Shown: positions 58,201-64,000 of the stretch, piece after piece
Position numbering within the stretch: position 1 is the first letter of the stretch
Layout of the letters: each line of letters begins with the position of its first letter
Source: Ifrita kowaldi
Taxonomy: Eukaryota; Chordata; Aves; Passeriformes; Cinclosomatidae
Length of the DNA: 64,000 bases
Assembly (NCBI GenBank): GCA_013398055.1
Contig: VZRS01009471.1
Location: forward strand, 186,001-250,000
Reading direction: 5' to 3'
Notes under the pieces: generated by a model
Told to the model about the DNA's origin: nothing
Database searches by the model: none
Seen by the model: only the letters and a program-made list of their open reading frames with translations
Made by a program: the position numbers and the translations under genes

Positions 58201-59271
58201 GCCAGTCCTGTGTCTCACTTGGATTCAGGACTGCACACACAGGGGTCACTCAGCAGCCCCTGTCTCCTGCCCTGCCAGAGGACACCCACCTGCCAGCTCC
58301 TGCTGCTCCGACAAACAATCCAGCTCCCCTTTGTCCTTTGCACTACACCCATTGTTTCCACTCAAACAATCCTGTTCCCCAGAATTTCTTTCCCCCCACC
58401 CCTTCATTTTCCTGTAGTGAAATATAACCGGGAAGGCTTTGAGGAGGCTCCAGACTTCGTTTCAGCACAAACAATTCCCAAATTACCATAATATCATGTA
58501 CTGGCCTCAAAAACACCACACAACCATCACCTCCCTCCACAAAGGTTTCTCCCTAAATTCTTTTATGTCATTGATAAGCATCAGTTAATGAATAATAACA
58601 GCAGTAAATGCCTTAAAGGGACCAAAGCATGATAAGTAACAGCCAGGAGTGGGCTGCCACAGGAGGGACCACAGATCAAAGGGGAATGCTGACTCAGCTG
58701 CTTTGTTGCTAGACTGGAACAATTTATCTGAATCCCAGTAGGTAGAAATTAAAACGATTTGTAGGGGGAAAAAAAACCTCCACAATGTGAAGGTCTCCCC
58801 CTAATATTTGTCTCCACTAAACTATGCATGAGAGCCTCCCACCCTTCAGAAAAGGGATAAAAAAGCAGTGCTGGATTGCACTTGAAGGAACACAGCAGGG
58901 CAGAGGGAGGGGGGCAGGTGTGACAGGCAAACAGGGAGGAATAAGCATGATGGCAACACATGGCACGTTATTTCTGAGGTCTGGGCATTATTTTGGAGGA
59001 GCTGGGCTGAGGCAGGGATGCAGCCACATGGGAAGGAAAAGGGAAGGAGCAGGGCTAGAGGCAAGGAGTGTCTCATTTTCTGGGGCAGAGCCACTGCCAT
59101 GGAGAGAGGAACAGGCACCTGATCTCTCCAGGCCTGCCAACTCAACATGTTTGTCACCAGAAACTCTTGGCAATTTTTGTCAAACAGGAGAATAAAGGCA
59201 GGTCCTTACCTTGGCCTCCAGCGTGTTCAGCCTCTCGGTCATATCCGCGAGCCTTGTGCAGTTCATGCATT
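22029..59271 (-). CDS. COL26A1: COL26A1, collagen alpha-1(XXVI) chain, 3' part of the gene (12 exons)
   Basis: Twelve exons on the minus strand join in consistent phase to 366 codons including TAG. Together they match the C-terminal part of collagen XXVI (EMID2/EMU2), a secreted matrix protein first described from testis and ovary. In order they encode ECMNCTRLADM (end of the EMI-linked cysteine region), a coiled-coil-like LNTLEAKILLLEAAE, an acidic linker, about 22 Gly-X-Y triplets, a hinge ending GVLYSLQPTAEKENGEAQLA, about 30 more triplets, the helix VQQLREALKILAERVLILEHMIGIH and a basic tail ending NRMK. GVLYSLQP, LAS..VDT..AG.PGPRG and the VQQLREALKILAERVLILEHMIGIH helix are diagnostic. 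The signal peptide and EMI exons must lie past 64000. The frame is open throughout, so the gene looks intact. Confidence 0.93.
22202..25438 (-). other. COL26A1: COL26A1 intron between the last two exons
   Basis: A 3.2 kb intron. It contains a 17 bp repeat pair (24768-24803). No other coding sequence or repeat is recognised. Confidence 0.8.
24768..24803 (+). repeat. Two-copy repeat, 19 bp period
   Basis: TGACAACAACCAACACC occurs twice without change, separated by two bases (24768-24784 and 24787-24803). Perfect identity suggests a recent duplication. Confidence 0.85.
25439..25523 (-). CDS. COL26A1: COL26A1 exon encoding the C-terminal helix
   Basis: 85 bp, phase 0 in (TCTGGCAG) and phase 1 out (GTGAGC). 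It encodes GEG followed by a leucine-rich amphipathic helix from VQQLREALK to EHMIGIH. This helix is nearly invariant in collagen XXVI and probably nucleates trimers. Confidence 0.95.
25524..26139 (-). other. COL26A1: COL26A1 intron
   Basis: A 0.6 kb intron with consensus ends. I see nothing else in it. Confidence 0.8.
26140..26184 (-). CDS. COL26A1: COL26A1 collagen exon, 45 bp
   Basis: Five Gly-X-Y triplets, GEPGKKGEEGDKGAD, starting on a whole glycine codon after TTTTAG and ending at GTAAGG. It is phase 0 on both sides. The 45 bp length is a standard collagen exon size. Confidence 0.95.
26185..27508 (-). other. COL26A1: COL26A1 intron
   Basis: A 1.3 kb intron. I see no repeat or exon in it. 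Confidence 0.8.
27509..27553 (-). CDS. COL26A1: COL26A1 collagen exon, 45 bp
   Basis: Five triplets, GQAGLPGERGIKGFP, between TTTTCAACAG and GTAAGT, phase 0 on both sides. Confidence 0.94.
27554..31180 (-). other. COL26A1: COL26A1 intron
   Basis: A 3.6 kb intron containing a T-rich tract at 28121-28157. No other element is recognised. Confidence 0.8.
28121..28157 (+). repeat. T-rich low-complexity tract
   Basis: Almost unbroken thymine run with two AA/A interruptions. It could be the remains of a retroposon poly(A) tail inserted on the minus strand, but no body is recognisable beside it. Confidence 0.6.
31181..31243 (-). CDS. COL26A1: COL26A1 collagen exon, 63 bp
   Basis: Seven triplets from GLPGSPGQPGPK to GDRGER, acceptor CTCTTCCAG, donor GTAAGA, phase 0 on both sides. 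I do not recall this block in the human protein, where GSQ is followed by a shorter run. Confidence 0.93.
31244..33589 (-). other. COL26A1: COL26A1 intron
   Basis: A 2.3 kb intron containing a CR1-like reverse-transcriptase relic on the minus strand (about 32600-32960). Nothing else is recognised. Confidence 0.8.
32600..32960 (-). mobile_element. CR1-like LINE relic, reverse-transcriptase region
   Basis: On the minus strand a frame reads FSCVFINHFEEAMDTRLGKV near 32700-32775. This parallels the conserved CR1 block LFNIFINDLEEGIECTLSKFADDTKLG, with decay of the catalytic FADD. Flanking sequence resembles the same LINE class at the nucleotide level. Boundaries are approximate and no 3' end is visible. 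Confidence 0.6.
33590..33651 (-). CDS. COL26A1: COL26A1 collagen exon, 62 bp (phase switch)
   Basis: It completes a split glycine codon from the previous exon, then encodes PPGASGPKGPPGPIGAPGSQ. Phase 1 in (CCCACCAG) and phase 0 out (GTAAGG). GPIGAPGSQ corresponds to the GTPGSQ segment of collagen XXVI. Confidence 0.94.
33652..35120 (-). other. COL26A1: COL26A1 intron
   Basis: A 1.5 kb intron with consensus splice sites. I see nothing else in it. Confidence 0.8.
35121..35213 (-). CDS. COL26A1: COL26A1 exon: end of the hinge and start of the second collagen domain
   Basis: 93 bp, phase 1 on both sides (GCCACAG, GTGACA). It encodes NGEAQLASTVIDTIMAG and then Gly-X-Y from LPGPRGAPGPVGPPG. It is locally very GC-rich. 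LAS..VDT..AG.PGPRG is a signature of collagen XXVI. Confidence 0.95.
35214..40849 (-). other. COL26A1: COL26A1 intron
   Basis: A 5.6 kb intron. It contains a CR1 3' end (about 38128-38271) and a pyrimidine-rich tract just before it (about 37960-38010). No other exon is apparent. Confidence 0.8.
38128..38271 (+). mobile_element. CR1 LINE 3'-end fragment
   Basis: The stretch reads as the terminal part of an avian CR1. It has TGGTGGAATCACCATCCCTG, GAAGTGTT, then ACTGGATCTTGGAGGTCTTT TCCAAC and a closing GATTCCATG. CR1 elements end in ATTCTATG-like repeats after GGTC.TTTCCAAC, so the 3' end is at about 38271. The copy is 5'-truncated, as most CR1 copies are. Confidence 0.85.
40850..41002 (-). 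CDS. COL26A1: COL26A1 exon: end of the first collagen domain and hinge
   Basis: 153 bp, phase 1 on both sides (CTGCACAG, GTAAGT). It encodes GPQGPRGLPGETGIPGPP and further triplets, then the non-collagenous hinge ATPSLPLTFQQGVLYSLQPT. GPRGLPGE and G.LYSLQP are diagnostic. Confidence 0.95.
41003..42187 (-). other. COL26A1: COL26A1 intron
   Basis: A 1.2 kb intron. Nothing further is recognised. Confidence 0.8.
42188..42304 (-). CDS. COL26A1: COL26A1 collagen exon, 117 bp
   Basis: Thirteen triplets, from GIPGQVGPPGPVGPTG through GPKGEKGQPGERGPAGPPG, phase 1 on both sides with split glycine codons (TTTTCAG, GTGAGT). It forms the bulk of the first collagen domain. Confidence 0.95.
42305..45354 (-). 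other. COL26A1: COL26A1 intron
   Basis: A 3.0 kb intron with no recognised element. Confidence 0.8.
45355..45399 (-). CDS. COL26A1: COL26A1 45 bp exon with imperfect collagen sequence
   Basis: Acceptor TTAAACAG, donor GTAAGT, phase 1 on both sides. It encodes EPKGPRGAEEQLIPQ. Length and phase fit the collagen exon series, but only two or three triplets are regular before EEQLIPQ interrupts the repeat. It sits between the acidic linker and the first long triplet run. Strong splice sites and a preserved frame support it. I do not recall the same residues in mammals. Confidence 0.82.
46620..46951 (+). mobile_element. Candidate solo LTR of an endogenous retrovirus
   Basis: The stretch has LTR-like promoter and terminator order: TATAAAA at 46796-46802, then AATAAA at 46882-46887, then a T-rich U5-like stretch ending near GGCATCA. 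There is no coding sequence beside it, so it would be a solo LTR. A terminal TG...CA pair and target duplication could not be fixed with confidence, so the ends are approximate. It is antisense to COL26A1. Confidence 0.6.
48160..48540 (+). mobile_element. Second candidate solo LTR
   Basis: From about TGTGGTGATAGAGAG this stretch runs through a TATA-like TTTATAT near 48418, an AATAAA at 48473-48478 and a short U5-like tail ending near GATCACTGCA. The spacing of these elements fits a U3-R-U5 structure. No internal retroviral sequence is present. The ends are estimated. Confidence 0.5.
48764..48917 (-). CDS. COL26A1: COL26A1 exon: coiled-coil end and acidic linker
   Basis: 154 bp, phase 0 in (TTCCCCTGTCCAG) and phase 1 out (GTAAGC). 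It encodes ILLLEAAEKSPALENNLP, then TWYDDLLPDAFPL and LRKTVGSA. LLLEAAE, DLLPDA and the PL..P spacing match the linker of collagen XXVI between the EMI region and the collagen domain. Confidence 0.94.
48949..49088 (+). mobile_element. tRNA-derived SINE with CR1 tail (TguSINE1-like)
   Basis: The 5' part keeps tRNA-Ile landmarks: TTAGAGCAGGGTGCT (A-box side) and GTGGGTTCAGTCCCCA (B-box and T-arm, normally GTGGGTTCGATCCCCA). The 3' part is a CR1 tail, with GAGTTGGACTTGATGGTCCT, GGGTCCCTTCCAACTCAG and ATATTCTGTGATCTGTGAT. This tRNA-plus-CR1 architecture is that of TguSINE1 in songbirds. It lies antisense to COL26A1, about 32 bases from the nearest exon. Confidence 0.88.
49100..49530 (-). mobile_element. 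Possible retroelement or LTR fragment
   Basis: On the minus strand this stretch runs into CCAATAAAGCTTTAACACC at about 49205-49187, an AATAAA in an LTR-like or transcript-end-like setting. Sequence composition differs from flanking intron. No coding domain or terminal repeat is clear, so the call is tentative. Confidence 0.25.
52130..52400. other. GC- and CpG-rich patch in the large COL26A1 intron
   Basis: CpG dinucleotides are much more frequent here than in the flanking intron (GAGCCGGGCCGGCCGC, CCGCCGGGGCTCG, TCCGCGGGGAC). On the minus strand an open frame leads to a consensus donor (GGGGTGAGTCC near 52265). It could be an intronic regulatory island or an alternative first exon, but no conserved protein sequence supports coding. 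Confidence 0.35.
56005..56074 (+). repeat. Imperfect CTGCAGCC/CCAGCCCTG minisatellite
   Basis: Interleaved copies of CCTGCAGCC and GCCAGCCCTG cover about 70 bases. Confidence 0.75.
57252..57304 (+). repeat. ATCCC pentanucleotide microsatellite
   Basis: Ten uninterrupted ATCCC units follow a leading CCC, 53 bases in all. Perfect repeats of this length are usually length-polymorphic. Confidence 0.95.
59210..59271 (-). CDS. COL26A1: COL26A1 exon: end of the EMI-linked region
   Basis: 62 bp, phase 1 in (TCTCTCTAG) and phase 0 out (GTAAGG). With one base from the upstream exon it encodes ECMNCTRLADMTERLNTLEAK. It contains two cysteines, an N-glycosylation sequon (NCT) and the start of a leucine heptad pattern. 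It matches the segment directly after the EMI domain. Confidence 0.93.
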
Positions 59272-62200
59272 CTAGAGAGAACAAAAACGGTGATGTCAAA
59301 CTGCCAGGTACTGTGCGTGTTCATCCACACCTTCAGCCTGGTCCCTTTGATCCAAGGCACACAGAAAAGTGAGTTGAGATCAGTTATGGGGGAAAATAAA
59401 TATTCAAATCCACTGCACAGGTCACCAGCCACAGCCACGTCACATCAACCTTGTTTGGGGATGCTTAGTGGGGCAGAGTGTGAAATTAAGTTCCCAATAT
59501 GTAAAAGGTAGATTAAATAAAAATCAGTTTTAAGACTTTTCATGGTCCCAACAAGCATGAGCTGCTGGCATAGGCAGAGACACTTGTCCTGCCACTGGTG
59601 CAAGCTGCTGTGGCACATGCTCCCACCTCACAGGACACCAGGCTGCACAACCACCACTCCATTTAATACTTGCTCCTCTGCTATTTTCCTGCTAAAATAC
59701 CAAGGAAAGCAATGAATACACAAAGTGCCCATCTCTGCGGAGTCCTGCTCCATCCCTGGGCTCCCAGGCCCTGTTACCCCTCCCAGACAAATGAGACAAA
59801 GCACCCATCTCAGTGACAGCCAGGAAATCCAAGGCAGATCCGAGGGCTGGTGCAGCCCAGAGCTGCAGCATGAGGTGGTTTCCATCTCACTGTGCTGCAG
59901 AGGAGCAGCAGACAGGCAGCAGCCACCAAAGGAGTCCTGACAGGAGGCCTCAGTGAGAACAAGCATCACCAGAACGAGCTCTGAGTGCAGGTTAAAGTGA
60001 TTGCTCCATCCAAAGGACATTCCTTATCTAAACAGAAGGCCTGCTGCTTTGCCTCTGGTTTCATCTCAGCAACTGTAAAGTGAGTGAAGGAGGATAAAGC
60101 CCTGAACAGAGATTTCATCAACAAGGCACTTTCCCAGTGCTTTGCGGCGGAGTGGGACTGCCCACTCCCAGCTCTCAGAGAAGCTTTCCAGACTGGACCA
60201 CTCACCTCTCATGACTTCTGAAACCCAGCAGTTCTCAAAAAGGGAAAATGATTTGCAGCATGAAGCATTTCAGAGGATAAACCATCCACATTTAGGTGAT
60301 GAATGACATCTCGTGTCCCATAGAGGAGAAATACATCTCTGTGTGTGTTTTGTGCTCCTTAAGGGCCTGTTTTTATTGACTGGCCATAGAAGTATTTAAT
60401 TCTGGTGTTTCCACAGGGCTGGGAGTGCTGGCCTGTAGTTCTCGAGCCCCTAACAGACCATTCAGGTGCAGCTGAGGCTGAGGCTGTGATGATGCAGGGG
60501 ATGCTGAGGAAACCCAAAGCCTCCCTATGGCGAGGGATGGGTGAACATGGATTTTGGCCTGAGTAAACAACACCCCAACACTTGGACTCAGCTGTCCCCC
60601 CTAACAAGATCCGTCCCCTGCTGCACAAGGAACCCAAGGGACCTCTCCAGTCTCCAGCCCCAGACACTTGCTGGCTTTATGGAGCAATGGCGTGCCCTGA
60701 TGGCTCTCAGCCACATAAAGATTTGAGCGCATGTCCTGGAAGAACAGGAAGCTGTGCTGTTCCACCCTGGTGATTTACAGGCTTAAAAGATTGTCTGAGT
60801 GCTAACAGCAACCGACTGCATCCACTTTCCAAAGGAATTCTCACATTGGCCCTCTATGAGGAGCTGTGCAGCTTCCCAAAGGAGCCAGACATAGACCTTC
60901 CACCTCATAATACACAACATTTTGCAGACAAAGCATCTGATGATTCAGGAACACTCAGATGGAGGGATTTCCTCACAGGTCAGTACTGACATGGACTTTC
61001 TTTTACCCATCAGAAAATAACATTTGTTTATTTTTATTCTCTGCAGTAGATCTTGGGCAATATTTTTTGGCTTGAATTGACCCATGAACATGCAAGTGCC
61101 ATAAGTGCACTGTCCCACGGGGAAGGAAATGGGTGAGGCCTGTTTGGTCTGGATCTGCTTGTGGTGTGTAAAACAGGGAATTGGTTTCTGTATGTAACTG
61201 GCTTCAGGCTTTTGATCTTGCTCATCCCCACAGAAAGATAAGACTGAATAAATCCAGTGCTCCCAGGAGCCAAAAGACGTACCAGATGTGTTACAGAGCA
61301 AATAAAATACAGAGTCCTCTTCTCCCTTCTGCTGGCTTGCACGTATTAGTAACTCCCACAGGTTTAGACAGACTGACTTGAAGTGTCTGAAAACCATCTC
61401 TGTGCATCTCTGAGAGGGACTGACCATTTAAGGTCCCTCTGGAGGGCTCAGCTCATAAAAAAAGGGACAGCACCAGTCGGGCAGCTCTCTCTGCTCTTGA
61501 AGAGTGTCTCAAAGAGCCCTCTCAGGTGCATTTGCAACAGAAAAGGTTTGATTTAAATGGACAAAGTGACAGAAGAGGAGAGAAACTGCCTGTGACATTT
61601 GTATTAACACGATCTTCATGTCAGTGATGTTGAAACATGCAGAAAACACAGCCTGGCTCAGAAACAGAACTACTTAAGCTCAAGCTGGATTTGATCTCTG
61701 ATCCTTTCTGTTGTGAAATGCCTGGGAACCCAGATCCACACCCAAGGTACTTAGACTGGGCCCAAAAGACATTTAAATAATCCAGAAAGTGGATATCCTA
61801 ACGCAGAAAATCTTACTAAGGCAAGAGTCCTGCCAACAAATCCGTGTGACATTTATTTATCTGCCCAACAGGCAGACAAGGCTTTCAAAGGCAGAGATGA
61901 CTGCTCAGGGCTGCAGTGTCAGACACTCCATTCAAAGCTCCCTCACTGCACACCAGGAACTGTTCAAGGTCTGGGGTCCACTTCTGTCCTTGCAGAAAGC
62001 CTGAGAATGGTGGTGACAAATCAAGCTAATAAATATCTTCCCTAACTACAATGCACTGAAGTATTTAGTGTCTAATCTCGATGGTTGGTGGTTCCAAGGC
62101 CTGGCACTGTGAAGCTGAATTTTCTGATCAGGGTGAAAGCAATCTGTGTTATTAAAAAGAGCTTGAGAATCTCACATCATTATTTCTCATGGAACAAATG

Positions 62201-64000
62201 TAACACTGGGGCAAATGCACACACTCTCTGCCCTGGGACTGCAGAGCAGACACTTTCCATATCTGCACAAATCCATCACTTGTTGCTACAGAGAACCACA
62301 GTTTATTTCCCTTCTATTCCTAGTTGGCAGGTTTGTATTTTTCCAGCTAAACTCTGAGAAAGGAGTTGTGATTTCACTCTATGAATCCCAACCTCAAAAC
62401 ACATGGTAGGATTTGTTTTAGAAATATTCCAGCAGGGAGGATAAATAATTGAGATAATGAATGAGACAGTACCAGCATATCCAGTGACACCCAGTCTGTC
62501 TCCACGACGTCTCACAGTTACTGTCCCAGCACATCTCTCCCTTCCCATTCCTCCTCTCAACTGGAATGCAACTGGAGGGATGGAAAATTCTAATGCAGAG
62601 GAGATGTGGAAGACTTCACATGCTGGAAATAACAAGCCAGGTACCCTGTACCAGCTGTGACCCCCTTAACCCTGCCACAAAGGTTGCTACATTCAACCCA
62701 TCTTTGATTACAGACTCAGCCTCCAGTGCTGCGGCTTTGCCAACAGGCATCAGATCTGTGCTTCAGCTTCCAGTCTGGATACACCCCTGTGAGTGACCTA
62801 AAGCAGGGAATGATGACCTCGGGTACCCTGTTAACCTGGCACTCCTGCTTTGTTAACCTGGCTCTCCTGCTTTGCATCATTTCATTATTAATTAGTTGCA
62901 CACTTCAGCTTCCCAAGCCTGAAAGTCCCACAAGTTTTCAAACTCCTCACTCAGATCATAACAAGAAAGCTGTGATAACAGCCTGATACCAACAGGGCTC
63001 TAATGGCTTCAGCACAACCATCACAGTGGCACTGAGGGCAGTAAAAGAAGAACCAGCCCAACTTTCACCACGGGGCCGCAGGTCAGTTTTGTGAGAAATG
63101 GCAAGGAAACCTCTTGGCACCTCTGCCCCATTTCTCAGCTCTGACAGCCCACGCTCATTTGTATACCCAGAGTCTCTGCAGAATATTAAAAGAGCTTTTG
63201 GTTTCCTTACAGCCAGATGCTCAGCAGATATAAATTGCACAGCTCAACTGAAGTCAAGGGATCAAGGCTCTGTCTCTCTTTTTCTTGATGGATTGCTCCA
63301 AAATTTGTGTTTCAGAGGGGAGGTGGAGGAGGTGGTTTATAGCATATGAAAGGGAAGAGAATTCTGGAATTGCAACTGCTTTGTTTAAACAAATAAAGCC
63401 CTTGCCGCCAGTTTTTTTCAAGACCTTGTGCTATTACAAGAAACTTCAACCTTGCAATGCAACGAGGCATAGCACACAGGCAGGCTTGGGGACACAAGAA
63501 TCACATCTGCAGCTCATGCTTCAACCTGCTCAGACTCCAAACAACACATTTCCCTCCTCCCAGGTTCACTTTCCTTTCATCCATTGTCAGCTTAATGTTA
63601 AGGACCTGTAAAGGATCCAAGGTTAAAAGATGAAAAAGGACCAAATGTAACATATACGCAGGGAAACAAATGAAATCCTTGATTTTTGTGACACAACTTG
63701 CCTGGCAGCTCTTCCCTCTCCATCTCATCTATTCCACCACTTCCATTGCATGGCCATGCACGAAGAGGATAAGCTGGGTTATCCCCAGGGCAGGGGAGCA
63801 AACCAGAGCTGCCAACAGCCCATGCTGGAGCACTGGGAAGGCAACAGCAGCTCCATGAAGCTCAACACAGCAGCTCTGACTGTGCAGCACCTGCACCACC
63901 AGCACTGCTCAGAGCAGCTCCTGCACCACCACAGACACGGCTCGGGCTGCGCTGCCCTGACAAATCGGTGACACACAGCTCGAGAAGGTCCAGTTGGAAG
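59272..64000 (-). other. COL26A1: COL26A1 intron running off the window
   Basis: At least 4.7 kb without EMI-type exons (no WCC/CCPG-like cysteine-rich frame on the minus strand). It contains a 22 bp tandem duplication at 62831-62874. Otherwise nothing is recognised. Confidence 0.6.
62831..62874 (+). repeat. Two-copy tandem duplication, 22 bp unit
   Basis: TTAACCTGGCACTCCTGCTT TG is followed at once by a copy with a single A-to-T change (62853-62874). It is probably recent. Confidence 0.9.

Larger units (their letters stand above)
48918..59209 (-). other. COL26A1: COL26A1 large intron (10.3 kb)
   Basis: It contains a tRNA/CR1 SINE close to its 3' end (48949-49088), a possible retroelement fragment (about 49100-49530), GC-rich patches (about 50560-50830 and 52130-52400), a CTGCAGCC-type minisatellite (56005-56074) and an ATCCC array (57252-57304). 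No other exon is supported. Confidence 0.75.

Noticed and set aside
63880..63960. Cysteine-rich minus-strand frame near the window end (WWC/CWW pattern) as an EMI exon
   Set aside because: The cysteines come from a CACCACCAG-type repeat, spacing does not fit the EMI domain, and no splice sites flank it.

Overview
The window is vertebrate nuclear DNA, almost certainly from a songbird (passerine). Coding exons are short, have GT/AG boundaries, and lie in long non-coding stretches. The interspersed repeats are avian: CR1 LINE 3' ends, CR1-like reverse-transcriptase fossils, and one SINE with a tRNA-Ile-like head joined to a CR1-type tail. That SINE architecture is the one described for TguSINE1 of zebra finch and relatives. 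No bacterial-type operon, CRISPR array or phage region is present. Most open frames are chance frames inside introns.

Two genes are supported, both on the minus strand and arranged head to tail. (1) 1023-14488 holds six coding exons of a 3-beta-hydroxysteroid dehydrogenase family enzyme, most like HSD3B7. The splice phases agree throughout and the predicted product is 371 codons. It keeps the Rossmann glycine motif and the Ser123/Tyr153/Lys157 catalytic set. The first coding exon carries an in-frame TAA at codon 42, so as read here the product is truncated: a nonsense allele, a young pseudogene or a sequence error. (2) 22029-59271 holds the last 12 coding exons of COL26A1 (collagen alpha-1(XXVI), formerly EMID2/EMU2). 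They encode the end of the EMI region, a linker, two Gly-X-Y segments separated by a non-collagenous hinge, and a C-terminal coiled-coil tail. The signal peptide and main EMI exons lie beyond position 64000.

Layout: 1-1022 is the 3' UTR and flank of the HSD3B gene; 1023-14488 HSD3B exons and introns; 14489-22028 the intergenic region, which probably includes a long COL26A1 3' UTR and the HSD3B promoter; 22029-59271 COL26A1 exons and introns; 59272-64000 a COL26A1 intron. The introns hold two candidate solo LTRs, CR1 relics, an ATCCC pentanucleotide array and several short local duplications.

The two genes have no obvious shared function: one product is a sterol/steroid oxidoreductase of the endoplasmic reticulum, the other a secreted matrix protein. 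Their adjacency is a synteny observation, not a pathway. I found no undescribed biological system. The observations most worth checking are the nonsense codon in the HSD3B gene, an altered conserved motif in the same gene, and a SINE that appears to supply the branch-point region of a COL26A1 exon.
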